Source of the DNA: Halicephalobus mephisto
Taxonomy: Eukaryota; Nematoda; Chromadorea; Rhabditida; Panagrolaimidae
Length of the DNA: 64,000 nucleotides
Direction of reading: 5' to 3'
NCBI GenBank assembly: GCA_009193035.1
Contig: SWDT01000099.1
Span: forward strand, 248,001-312,000
Position numbers and translations under genes: made by a program. The notes under the pieces are model-generated. The model searched no databases. It was not told where the DNA came from and saw only the letters and a program-made list of their open reading frames with translations. Below are positions 34,930-46,779 of this stretch, one piece after another. Position 1 is the stretch's first letter, and each line of letters opens with the position of its first letter.

Positions 34930-37506
34930 TTAGTTGGGATAAAACTTCTTGCCTGTCTTGGCGTGTTCCAACAACAAAGCACTTGGAGCAAATTGTTCGT
35001 GAGAATAAGCATTAGAAAATCGTTCCATATGCTTTACAAGTTTGTCAGCTCCATAAAGATCGACATAACGGAACGGTCCTCCCCAGAATGGTGGAAATCC
35101 AAGTCCAAACACACTAGCAATATCTCCATCAGACTAAAAAAGAATTTAAATTACAATCTCATATAAAAATAATCAAACTTACAGGTGAAGCAAGAATTCC
35201 TTCTTCCAAACAAAGTGTAGATTCATTCACAAAACGAGAAAGAATTCGCAATTGGCGATCTTCAGTGGAAGAAACCGAAGTTGGAGCTTGAGTACGATAT
35301 TTATCAAGGATCTTAACAGCAGCTTCATTAACTTCCTTCTTTTTAGACTTCTTTTGAGTAGAATATTTGTAAATACCTAAAAACAAAAAATTATCAAACA
35401 AAAAAAGCAAAAAAAGAATCAACTACAAAAGCATTGCAACCCTGAAAAATCTTGAAACGAAAATACTCACCTGCTCCAGTTTTACGTCCTTTAAATCCAG
35501 CTTGAACAAGTTCATTCAAAAGTTCTGGATTAACTCCACCAACTCTAGGACCAAGAGCTTTACCTAAGAATGAGCTAACATGAGCTCCAACATCAATTCC
35601 AACTTCATCTAATAAAGTAGCTGCTCCAACAGGAAATCCAGCAAGAGTTGTAATTTTATCTAATTCATTTGGAGCAATACCTTCTTGAAGAAGACGACCA
35701 ATTTCAGACATCATTGGAGACAATGCACGAACAGTAAAGAAACCAGGACAATCTTTAACAACGACGACAAGTTTCTTTTGATCAAGTCCAAGTTTAGCAG
35801 CAATAGCCAAAGTTTCCTTAGAGGTTCCTTCATGAGTAATAATTTCCAAAAGTTGCATTTTGTCAACAGGAGAGAAATAATGCATGCCAATCACGTTTTC
35901 TGGGCGTTTGGAAGCTTTAGCAATATCCTTGATCGGCAAAGCAGAAGTATTACTGGCAATAATGCAGTTTTCAGGAACAACAGATTCAAGTTGTTGAATA
36001 ATCTTGTGCTTCAAGGAAAGATCTTCGAAGACAGCTTCAATAACGACTTCAGCGTTCTTTAGGGCATCATAGGAGGTAGTTGGATTCAAATGGGAGAAGA
36101 AAACATCTCTCTCGGCCTTAGAATAACGCTTTCTCTTGACAGAACTGTCCAATTGATCAGCAATTTGCTTCTGACCACGATCAAGTCCTTCCTGACTCAT
36201 ATCAATCAAAGCCGTGTTGATCTTCTTGTCAATAGAAACATTAGCAATACCAGCTCCCATCAAACCAGCTCCGATAACTCCCAAATTCTGGACTTTCTTA
36301 GCAGGACCATATTTGTTTTTCTTACATTCAGTAGATCCATGGAAAAGTCCAATCAAGGCAGCAGATTGAGAAGATTGGGATAATTCTCCAAATGACTTGG
36401 CTTCCATTTCGAATCCGGCATCTGGTCCATTGGTTAATCCAGCTCGAACAACGTCCAGAATCTTCAAAGGAGCAGGGTAATTCCCATGAGTTTGCTTCAT
36501 AACCTTGTCTCTAGCCATCCTGAGAACCACGGAATCCAGCAACGGACGACGGGAAAGGAAGTAATTAGTAGTTCTTTCGACAAATGGACGAGTACGATCA
36601 ACCTTCAATTTCCCATCAACTAGATCCTTGGCGGTTTGAAAAGCAACTTTCTCGAGATGTTGATGAGTAATGACATCAGCGGGTCCTACTCCAGGTCCTA
36701 GGGGTTCAACAACGAGATCGACAAGTCCAATGGACTTGGCTTTCTTCGGTTTGATGTTTTTTCCGGTCAGCAACATGTCCAAGGCCGTGGTCACGCTGAC
36801 CAATCTTGGAAGTCTAGTTGTTCCGCCTCCAGCTGGCAAAAGTCCGAGCATCACCTCAGGAAGAGCCAAAGCTGTCTTTTTATCATTGACAGCAATTCTG
36901 TAGTGGCAAGCAAGAGCGGCTTCCAATCCTCCTCCCATGCAGGTTCCCATGATCGCGGCAACAACTGGTTTCTTGCTTTTTTCGATTTTTTCCAGGAGGA
37001 TTTGGCCATCACGAACGTACTTTTCGGCCTCTTGAGCAGTTTTGCAATTTTTCAGAAGATTAATATCGGCTCCAGCGATGAAACTGCCGGGTTTGCCGGA
37101 CATCAGAACAGCGCCTCTTACATTTTCGTCCTGCAGAATTCTTTCCGTGACCTTCTTGATATCATCCACAGCTTGCTGAGTGAAGGAGTTTTCCTAAAAA
37201 TATACAGTGCAAGAGATAAGGAAATTCAAAGTTTCACCTTTGCCCCAGGGACATCTAGTTTGATAAGGGCGATGCCATCCTTGATATCCACGCTAACAGT
37301 GGCTAAAAAGATACAATTACTATCGAAATGGATCAAACACCTACTCAGTCGGTCTTGGCCACCGGCAGTTTGCTGAGGAGCAGCCGAAGAGTACCTGGCA
37401 GCTCTCTGGAGCACTGAAATCCCGAAGTTAATCTTCATATATCAAAAACCCATAAAAACTCACATCCAAGATTCGCCGAAGTTGATCGAACCAATTTTGA
37501 GAGCAT
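34930..37506 (-). CDS. Trifunctional enzyme subunit alpha, mitochondrial (HADHA)
   Basis: Bifunctional long-chain enoyl-CoA hydratase and 3-hydroxyacyl-CoA dehydrogenase of mitochondrial beta-oxidation, normally paired with the thiolase beta subunit. Inferred minus-strand exons: 37,464-37,506, 37,345-37,413, 37,238-37,302, 35,471-37,193, 35,183-35,376 and 34,930-35,133, giving 765 residues (human 763). An N-terminal presequence ([12 protein letters not shown]... RAARYSSAA) is arginine- and serine-rich. The hydratase domain has [19 protein letters not shown] and [18 protein letters not shown] with the catalytic glutamates. The dehydrogenase domain has the NAD-binding [11 protein letters not shown] and the [16 protein letters not shown] catalytic block. 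The C-terminal helical domain ends [11 protein letters not shown]. Introns are 42-94 nt. TTTTAG ends five nt before the ATG, a likely leader splice site. It is the first gene of the proposed operon. Confidence 0.95.
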
Positions 37507-37511
37507 TTTCC

Positions 37512-37513
37512 CT
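37512..37513 (-). other. Candidate leader splice acceptor of HADHA
   Basis: On the gene strand GACTTTTAG is followed by four bases and the HADHA ATG. It could be a trans-splice site or the end of a 5' leader intron. Confidence 0.4.
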
Positions 37514-37519
37514 AAAAGT

Positions 37520-39594
37520 CATGGAAAAATTAGGATTCAAATTTATCACTAAAAACCACGATAAAGTAAAATTTTCCAGGGAGATGTAACAAGAACAAAG
37601 GTATTCGTGATTTTCGAGTAGGAATTGATTAGTAAAAAATTGGAATAAAGATAAAAACTGATAGGAAAGATCAGGAACGGAGGAAGAGTGCGGAAAGAGA
37701 TGCATCGGAAAACGAATCTTCTGTTCGAGACTACACGATCGGGAGTTTGGACTTTGATCTTGTTCGTTATCTTCCAGGACAAAGAACACTAATCTCGCAT
37801 TATTAGTTTTATTTTTACTGAAATTTCACCGAAAATATTTAAGTTACATTACAAACTACAATAAAAACAAAAACATGAATTTTTTCATATATGAATTTCG
37901 AAATTTTTTTCATATATGAATTTCGAAATTTTCAAACATGATTGAAAACTTTTAAAATTCATACATTTCATAGAAATTTATTTATTTTAAATTCAATAAT
38001 GTGGAATACGGATTGTGAAATCGGAAAATTTAAATTTTTAAATAAAAATAAAAATTTTTTGAAAAATTCAAATTTTTTTTTGAATTTTTTAAACATAATT
38101 AAAAATTTCAAAGTTATTAAATAACTACTGTATTTTATTTATTACAGTTATAATTTTATATTTTTAATGATTTTTAAAATATTTCGAAATTTTAAAACAT
38201 GTTTATTGTGATTTTCGATTTTAATGAAAATAATTCTAAAATATCTTTAAAAAAATATTTTTTAATTTTCAAAAATGACGAAATTGATGTAGAACTGTTT
38301 ACAAATGCAGCAAACTACTTTCAAGGACGAACTGAAGAAATTTAAACTTGTTCGAAAAACAAAAAAAACTTTGATGTTTTTTATCTCGAGTTGTCAATGA
38401 TTGAAATTCCCAATAAATAATATTACAGTAATTAGTGATAATTTTTAAAAGTATAATGCTCCAGAATCTTGAATTTTTAAAAATATTTCGAAATTTAAAA
38501 GTTTCTAGAATTTTCGGAAATCTAATAGAAAATTTCGAAATTTAATATAAATTTTCAGAATTTTCGAAAATTTTATAGATTTCAGAATTTCCAAAATCTT
38601 GAATTTTTAAAAATATTTCGATATTTAAAAGTTTCTAGAATTTTCGAAAATTTTATAGATTTCAGAATTTCCAAAATCTTGAATTTTTAAAAATATTTCG
38701 ATATTTAAAAGTTTCGAAAATTTTGTAGAAGATTCTAGATTTTTGAAAATTTAACAGAAACTTCAAAAATTTAATATAAATTTTTAGAATTTTGTCCGAG
38801 TTTTTAGGGTATTTCGAAATTTCTAGATTTTCGAAAATTTTGTAGATTTTAGAATTTTTGAAAATCTAATTCAAATTTTCAAACATGTTTTTGAATTTCG
38901 AAATTGAGTAATTTTATTATTTATTTAATAAAATAATATTTTTTTGAAAACAGCCACCCACACTCATTGAAGCATCTGGCGGAGTTCAGAATACATTACT
39001 GAAAAAATTTATATTAAAAAATAAGGATTCAATTTAAAATTGATCAATGAACAAAAATTGTTTTTTTTATAAAAACTAAAAAATATTTTCCACAAAAATT
39101 TCAAAAATGGTCTCAGTTGGAATTTTTAAATTTTCCAGTTGAGATCAAAACTTGTAAAATTTCGTATTTACGTTACTGTAGAAAATTCTAAATCATATAA
39201 TTTAAAAAATAAAAATATTCATTACAAAAATTTCAAAAATGGTCTTAGTTGGAATTTTCGAATTTTCCAGTCGAGACCGAAAATTTTAAAATCTTGTATT
39301 TATTTGATTTTAAATATTCTTAAAATTTCTGCAGATTTCGAAATTGTAATTTAAAAATTTTTAAAGCAATTGATCTTCGAAATTTTTAAAAATTGTATCA
39401 CAACGATGGGGTTTCTACCGTAACACAAACAAGATGAAAACGGAGATTTCTTCCTGGTCACGGTGAAGCCATTTTTGTATTCGAAAAAATAATGAAAAAA
39501 AGTTGTTACTTCTGGAGAACGATTGGAAGACCTTCAAAGTAATCCAAAAAAAAAATTAAAATTTTTTCGAACATTTGCAAAATTCAATTTCGAA
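37520..39594. other. Head-to-head intergenic region between HADHA and the guanylate cyclase
   Basis: No gene is seen. From 38,461 to 38,890 there are about four copies of a roughly 95-bp unit carrying CTTGAATTTTTAAAAATATT, TAAAAGTTTCTAGAATTTTC and TTATAGATTTCAGAATT. At 39,095-39,290 two copies of an approximately 125-bp unit carry AAAAATGGTCTCAGTTGGAA and TTTTCCAGTTGAGATC, the dispersed GAGACC motif. Promoters of both flanking genes should lie here but I cannot place them. Confidence 0.55.
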
Positions 39595-42500
39595 ATGAAT
39601 ACGGTGATTTTTTTGGAATTATTTTTTACTTTTTCGACTACTGTAGAATCTGTGAATATTATTAACGTGGGGATTCTGATCCCGAGTGATGCAGATTCGA
39701 GGATTCATCGGGATGTCGGAATGTACAACTCCCTCGGGGCCATCCCCCTGGCCATAGACCGGATTTTCGAAGAACAACTGCTCGATAATTTCAATTTTAG
39801 GTAACTTTCAATTTTATTCAACGAAAATTTAAAAAAAATTACTCTCAAAATCCTAATTTTAAAAAAAATTCTAATTTAAAAAAAATTAAAAAATTCTAAT
39901 TTAAAAGAAAAAATTTTTTAATTTAAAAAAATAATTTTTTTTTAACTTTTTTGAGGAAATTTCTGTTTTTTTACTACAGTGTGATTTTTATTTTTAGTTT
40001 CAAAATTTTCAACGACGAATGCGATGATGCCCTTGCCTCAGGGTATGCGGTTAATTTGTTCGAGAACGACGTCGATGTTATCTTCGGTCCTGTCTGTAAT
40101 TCTGGTTGGATTTTTTAACTTTTATTTTTATTTTTATTTTAATTTAAAATTTAGAATTTTTATTTATTTTTTAATTTTTAATTTTTAGCTGCGATGATGG
40201 TGGGATCTCTTGGGAAATTCTACAACAGACCGGTGATGACTTGGGGTTTGGTTAACTCCTTCCAATTGACGGATTTCGATAAGTACCCGACTGTTTCGAC
40301 CGTCGTGGGGACCTCCAGAGCCCTCGGGAAAGCCCTCTTGGAAGTGATGAAACAGTACAATTGGAAACGATTCGCGTTACTGTACGCCACAAACGACCCG
40401 AGGAACCGCTGCAGCTACATCAGGAACGACATTGAAGCCGTCATGAACGACGAAGAAGAAATGTACATCAGTTTCCGGAAGGCCATTGACACTACTACTC
40501 TTGAGAATTTGAAAAGTGTCTTGACTACAGTATCCACGAGGGCCAGAAGTAAGTGTGTTTGCCCTGCCTCTACACAGTAATCAATTGCAGTAATCGTGAG
40601 CTGCTACGAGTTCGACGTGGACAGGAGGACTCATCTCCTGGCTCTCAACGAGCTCCAGATGAACACCGACAACTACGTCAACATCTTCGTCGAGTTGAGG
40701 GGTCTCGGCTTCGGCACCAGGTTCACCGCTGGCACGGAATACGGTAACGTCCAGTAGTTTCGCCAACGAGGAGTTGTTTTTCGGGAAGCCACCAAGCCCC
40801 TCGAAGCTGGAGAACCCGCCTCTAATCCCTGTGGAGACTGTTCTGAAGTTGCGCTTTCAGATGCCGTCTCGGGGACGGTCCCGATCTGGGTCCTCGGAGC
40901 CAGATACGAAGCCGACGGGAGGGACGCCGACGCCAAGGACGGGGCCAGGAACACCTTCTTCGTCGACTTCCAGACTGCTCTGGGCTCCGACAGCAGGGCC
41001 TTTGCCGAGGACGTGATGACCAGGGCTCAGTCCTGGCCGTTCCACTGCGGGGACTGCTCCGACACCCGCTTCGAGGCCTCCACCTACGCCAAGTACCTCC
41101 ACGACTCCTTCTACCTCTACGCCCTGGGTCTGAACAGAACCCTGGCTTCGGGGAACGACACCGGGGCACTCGCCAGAGGGGCGGAGATAGTGCTGAACAC
41201 CCGGGGGAGCTTCAGGGGGGCCAGCGGGGTCGTGGCCATCGGCGTGAACGGCAGCAGAGACGCCACCTTCTTCCTCACTGGCTTGAGGGCGGACTTCAGG
41301 AGCCAGGTCTTCCTGACCATCGCCTTCGACGACGGCGTCCCGACGGTGTATCCGAACTACTCGGATCCAGCGACCACGGTATGGGAGATGAGGGGCGGCA
41401 AGGCGCCTTCCGACGTCCCTCTCTGTGGCTTCCAGGGGAGCACTTGTCCTGTCAACTTCTGGGAGGCTTACACTGGATACATCGTCGGCGCCATCGTCAT
41501 CGTCGTGCTGCTCATCGTTGCAGTTGCCGTTTATGCTCTCTAGTAAGTCCACACAACGTTTATCTGCACCAAAACCCCCAGAACCAAGTGCACAATTTCG
41601 ACACTGATGTCTGTAAATTCAGCATTTATTTTCCACTTTAAACAAATGTAGTCATGACAGTGACTTTCCTCTATTTGCAGCTACAGACGAGAACAGATGG
41701 AGAAGCTGAATCGACTCTGGAAGGTGTCCTTCGTCGAGTTGGACAGACCCCAGAGGAACAGAAGTGGATTCCACAGTGAACGGTCCCTGCAGTCGAAACA
41801 CTCAACTTCCACGAAGATGACCTTGGAGAGTATGTCGGAATCCAAGAACTACAGTTACTTTTACTTTCGACACGAGCCTGTGGCGGCGAGGAAGTTCCAA
41901 ACAAAAGCTGTCCTCAACGACAAAGATTACGAAGAACTCCGAAAGGTTTCTTTTCAGAAAATGTTTATGAAATGAACTAAAGGGCTTTAGATGACTCAGT
42001 TGGATGCTGACAACTGCAACCGCTTCATTGGGTTGTGTCTTGATGGCCCCCAGGTCTTCACCATTTGGAAATACTGTAGTCGGGGATCATTGAAAGACGT
42101 CATTGTTAAAGGTTCTTACAACATGGACGCCTTCTTCGTCCTCTCCATCATGAGGGACATCTCCAACGGTCTCAGCTACATCGCTAGCATCCACTCCCAG
42201 AGCTTCTTGAATTCCACGGCCGTCTGACTCGAGGAACTGTGTAGTTGACGACAGATGATGGGTCAAGTTGAGTGACTTCGGATGCAGCAAATTCTACGCC
42301 AATGAGAAGAAGAGAGCCACTGGTATGAATTACTATATATAGAGGAACACAGTTCTTTCAGATTACCTGTGGATGGCCCCCGAGCTCAAAGAGATGTCTT
42401 TTCTGTGGGAACCAGAGCCGGAGATGTCTACAGTTTCGCCGTCATCTCCAGCGAAGTCCTCACCGGAAAGCCCCCCTTCGACTACGAAAACCGACTAACC

Positions 42501-43716
42501 GGCGTTGATGGCAAGTTCAAATTCATTATTCTGAATACTCATTTGGATATTTACAGAGCTACTGTACCTGATCAAGAAAGGAGGAGCAGTTCCGGTGAGA
42601 CCAAGTCTGAATGATGTCGACATTCCTGATCTGAATCCAGCTGTCCTCCATCTGATCCGGGACTGTGGCAGGAGGACTCCGGAAGTAGACCAACCATCGC
42701 CCAAGTGAAGACGCTGATGAAATCAATGAGCGGGAAGAACCAGAATCTGATGGACCACATCTTCGGCATGGTTGAGAGATACGCGGAGACCCTGGCCGAG
42801 GAGATAGCCGAGAGAACGAAGGAACTCGTGGAAGAGAAGAAAAGAAGCGATATCTTGCTCTACCGAATGCTCCCAAAGTTTGTTTCATTACTTAGTAAAC
42901 TTAGCGATGGTCATTTCAGACAAGTGGCTGACAGCCTGAAGGTGGGCAGGTCCGTCGAGCCCGAGAACTTCGAGAGTGTGACTGTGTTCTTCTCCGACGT
43001 CGTCCAGTTCACCACTCTCGCGAGCAAATGCAGTCCTCTCCAAGTCGTCAGTCTGCTCAACGATCTCTATTCCTTGTTTGATGGGTACATTGAGGCCTAC
43101 GATGTGTACAAGGTGGAGACCATCGGAGACGGCTACATGTGTGTCTCCGGTCTGCCCCACAGAAACGGAAACGGACACGCCAAGGAGATCGCCAATCTGG
43201 CTCTGGTCCTGGTGGAAGCAATCAAGTCCTTCAGAATCCCCCATTTGCCCTCTGAAAGAGTCAACATCAGAATCGGGGCCCACACAGGTCCATGTACCGC
43301 CGGGGTTGTGGGATTGACGATGCCGAGATATTGTCTCTTCGGAGACACGGTCAACACAGCCAGCAGAATGGAGAGCAACGGCAAACGTATGTCTTTAGTG
43401 TCGGTTTCGTAATTGATAACATTCAATATTTACAGCCGGGAAGATCCAGATCTCGCCGGAGTTGAACACTCTTCTACACCTGTTGGGAGGGTTCATGACC
43501 GAGCCCAGAGGGGAGGTGATCATCAAAGGCAAAGGTGTGATGGAGACCTTCTGGCTGCTCTGCAGCACGGACACCAGCTTCCCTAGCGTCAGAAGCGCAG
43601 CTGCAGAAGACTATATGGACGGGATATGTTCGGGAAGAGCTGACGAGACCCGAGTGAAGAACACAAACTCGATGAATGAAAATTTCTTGAAGAACAAAGT
43701 CCACAATCATCTTTGA
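39595..43716 (+). CDS. Receptor guanylate cyclase (GCY family), kinase-homology domain disrupted as read
   Basis: Single-pass receptor that makes cGMP, in nematodes typically in sensory neurons. Inferred exons: 39,595-39,800, 39,998-40,104, 40,189-40,548, 40,591-40,743, 40,861-41,542, 41,681-41,945, 41,991-42,322, 42,362-42,510, 42,557-42,877, 42,920-43,386 and 43,436-43,716. Order: signal peptide, ligand-binding extracellular domain, membrane helix (YIVGAIVIVVLLIVAVAVYA), kinase-homology domain with LSDFGCSKF and GDVYSFAVI, coiled-coil linker, cyclase domain (TVFFSDVVQFT, ETIGDGYM, RYCLFGDTVNTASRMES). Metal-binding and guanine-selecting residues are intact. The kinase-homology exons do not read through: phase requires one extra base near 42,211, 42,238, 42,403 and 42,665, and a TGA lies at 42,256-42,258. 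One intron (42,511-42,556) starts with GC rather than GT. Exons are markedly GC-rich compared with neighbours. Either a real decaying gene or local sequence errors. Confidence 0.85.
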
Positions 43717-43929
43717 CTTTTTTAAACTAAATACAACTTAATTTTCCGCACTATTAACCTCCATCTAGCACCTAATTACTGTGTAAATAAGGGAATTTAA
43801 TTTGTTTAAAAAATCACATAAAATATTAATGGATTTTCTATATTATTTGTTTGCGGAAATAACAAGTGTTGTATCTCAGTGAACCGGTGTGGTTGTGCGA
43901 GAAATGAAAACTATGCAAGTTTCTTATTG

Positions 43930-44545
43930 ATCGAAACAGCAATAAAACTAAGTATAATAACCATATATCAATTACTCAACATTCGGTCCGTTGTGTAGAC
44001 AATATGTCCACTATCAAGTACGTGGAGATTTCTCTTCGAGACAGTTCACCCTGGCTTAGGCCTACACAATAGGCAGTTAAAACATCGATATAACAAAGGT
44101 TAAGCACAATAAAAATATATGTTAACTATTCAACACAGTTTATCATGTAAACAGTATGTCCACTATTAAGTACGTGGAGATTTCCCTTCGAGACAGTTCA
44201 CACTGGCTTAGGCCTACACAATAGGCAGTTAAAACACCGATATAAGAAAGATTAAGCCCAATCACAAATATATATTAACTATTCAACACAGTTTATCATG
44301 TAAACAGTATGTCCACTATCAAGTACGTGGAGATTTCTCTTCGAGACAGCTCACCCTGGCTTAGGCTTACACAACAGGCAGTTAACACACCGATATAGCA
44401 AAGATTTAACACAATAACTATATATTAGTTCACTAGTCAACACTCAGTCTATCGTGTAGACAGTATGCCCACTGTCTAGCACGTAGGGTATTTCCCTTCG
44501 GGACCGCGCACTCCGGCCTACTGACGCAACGACTAGTTAACACAC
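43930..44545. repeat. Tandem array, about 153-bp unit, 4 copies
   Basis: Directly 3' of the guanylate cyclase. Units share AAGTACGTGGAGATTTCTCT, TTCGAGACAGTTCACCCTGG and GGCCTACACAATAGGCAGTT, with landmarks at 44,005, 44,157, 44,310 and 44,466; the fourth copy is the most diverged. It is much less A/T-rich than other arrays. 43,717-43,930 and 44,545-44,920 show no gene. Confidence 0.85.
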
Positions 44546-44919
44546 CGATATAAAAACAAGTAAATATCGACCAACTTTATCTTTACAAAATCCTTTCATT
44601 TTGGCGTCAATTGTATTTTTTTATAAAATAATTTTATTTTTATCCATATAGTGTAATTTCTGAACTTGTGAAAATTCTGTTAATCTTATGAAATACGGTA
44701 ATTGTTTTATTAAATTTTTCTTCAATAATTTTTCATTAATTTAATAGAAATGAAAAACTATATAATTAATGATTTTATTGAACAACATAAAAAATAAAAA
44801 ATAGAAAAAACAAATTGGACTTTGATCACTTAGTCAAAAACGACCGAAATTGAGATTTGGATTATAAACTTTTTTGAAACCAGATTTAGATTCGATAATT
44901 ACTTGTACTTTTTTTTTTA

Positions 44920-45390
44920 CAAAAGTTCGAGATCAAAATCCGAAACCAAAGTTGGACATCGAAATTGACAATCAGAATTCGAAGTTAAAGTTGATCATCA
45001 AAGTTGAACATAGAAATTGAATTTCAGAAATTGAAATCGAAGCTGATCATCAAAGTTCAAGGTTAAAGTTAATAATCAGAGTTCGAAGTCAAAATCCAAA
45101 ATCAAAGTTAACGGTTAAAGTTAACCATCAAAGTTGGACATTGAAATTGGCCTTCAAAAGTTGAGGTTGAAATTGAACATCAAAGTTGGACATTAACATC
45201 GATATTCAGAATTCGAAGTTAAAGTTGATCATTAAAGTTGGACATCGAAATTGACAATCAGAATTCGAAGTCAAAGTTGATCAAAGTCCGAGATCGAACT
45301 TGATCATCTAAGTTGGAAGTCAAATTTCGACTTTAAAAATGACCATCAAAATCCGACATCAAAGTCTGAGATCGAAATTTAGATTTTTCG
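44920..45390. repeat. Degenerate short tandem repeat of AAAGTTGA type
   Basis: About thirty imperfect copies of phrases such as AAAGTTGATCATC, AAATTGACAATCAGAATTCG and AAGTTGGACATC. It resembles the complement of the CAACTTTGA array at 20,955-21,290. The rest up to 45,816 is A/T-rich with AATTTTTAAAATTTACTTTT repeats. Confidence 0.75.
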
Positions 45391-45816
45391 TGCTGAAACG
45401 CAAAATTAGTTTTTAATTCGAAATATCTGGATGTCAAGTTTGATCAATTCAAATAAAACATCTTTTTTGAATAGAAAAATCTGCAAATGTTGTCTTGGAA
45501 CGAAAAATCAGAATTTAAACTTTGTTAAAAATAAAATTTTACACATCAAAATTATTTTAAAATTTATTTTTTCTGAATTTTTAAAATTTAATTTTCCGAA
45601 TTTTAAAAATTTACTTTTTCGAATTTTTAAAATTTACTTTTTCGAATTTTTTTCAAATTTAAAAATTTATTTTTCGAATTTTTAACATTTATTTTTTCGG
45701 AAAATTTTCAAATTATTTTATAAATATCTGTCATCGGATTAAGCTCCGAATGATCAATTTTATAAAAACGGTAAATTGAAGTTTCAAAAATCGTTCAATT
45801 TTTATTTTGAACAAAA

Positions 45817-46753
45817 ATGAGAATTTATTTTATTTTATTTTTCTTGTTTTTTATTTTCCAGAATGTTTTTGGAATCGGATCCGGAGGAGATTCTGACGTC
45901 AGAGATAAAATCATCGGAAAATTTCGACGATGGGTTTCGATTTACTTAGATAAAACGGCTTACAGAAAGGCTTGTAACACTTTGGAACCTCAAATAAAGT
46001 ACAACATGACCACTACTGATTTGATCACAGGTAAATTTTTTAAAATATTTAAAAAAATAAAAAAATTAGAAAATTTGAAGATAAAAAATTTTTAAAAAAA
46101 TAAAAAAATTTGAAAATTTGAAGAAAAAAAATATTTAAAAAAATAAAAAAATTTGAAGAAAAAAAATATTTTTAAAAATTAAATTAAATGAAGTAATTTT
46201 TTAAATTTGAAATTTAGAAAAAATTAAATAATTTTAAAATTAAAAAATTTAATTTAATTTAACAATTTTTTAAAATTGAAATTTAAATAAAATTAAATAA
46301 GATAAAAATTTAATTTAAAGAAAATTAAATAATATAAAAATTAAAAAATTAACTGCTTTAGCTTTGACGACTGCGTTGATGGGGGCGTTGTCCCCGAGCC
46401 AGGTTATCCAGGTCGGGAGTATAGGGGTCACTTTTATGGCCAGATACCCCAATTTCAATATCCCCATCGATATAATTTCCAACGTCCTTGTGAACAACCT
46501 CTGGCCCTTCGGTCATCAGATCCTCCGGGTCCAGAAGGCCTGTTTGAACAAAGGAATGACCGATGCGAGTACCTGGAGAAGGACCTACACGAAAATCGAT
46601 CAGTTCATGACAAGGAAGAGATGCAACACTATCTGGTGTCGAGCCTACATCGTCTTCAACAACAACGACACCAGACTCTGGAACGTCATCACCAGTACCC
46701 TCAACCCCGTCTTGCGTTTCGGTGTCTTCAATTTGTCCGCTTGTACTCCGTGA
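45817..46753 (+). CDS. Small secreted protein of unknown family
   Basis: I do not recognise this family. Two exons, 45,817-46,030 and 46,362-46,753, give 201 residues with consistent phase. An N-terminal signal peptide of about 19 residues (MRIYFILFFLFFIFQNVFG) should direct secretion. The mature part starts rich in charged residues (DSDVRDKIIGKFRRW), has five cysteines (in KAC, KAC, RC, WC and SAC contexts), a hydrophobic central stretch and three possible N-glycosylation sites (NMT, NDT, NLS). Coding exons are clearly richer in G and C than the surrounding A/T-rich DNA and the 331-nt intron, which supports a real gene. The odd cysteine count could mean dimerisation or a wrong exon edge. No neighbour suggests a function. 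Confidence 0.7.
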
Positions 46754-46779
46754 ATCGGAATTCTGCGAATTCAGAATAA

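Noticed and set aside
36670..37376. Plus-strand frames of 77 and 157 codons over HADHA
   Set aside because: Antisense shadows of the hydratase domain exon.
40857..41552. 231-codon minus-strand frame
   Set aside because: Antisense shadow of the GC-rich guanylate cyclase exons, which are clearly coding on the plus strand.
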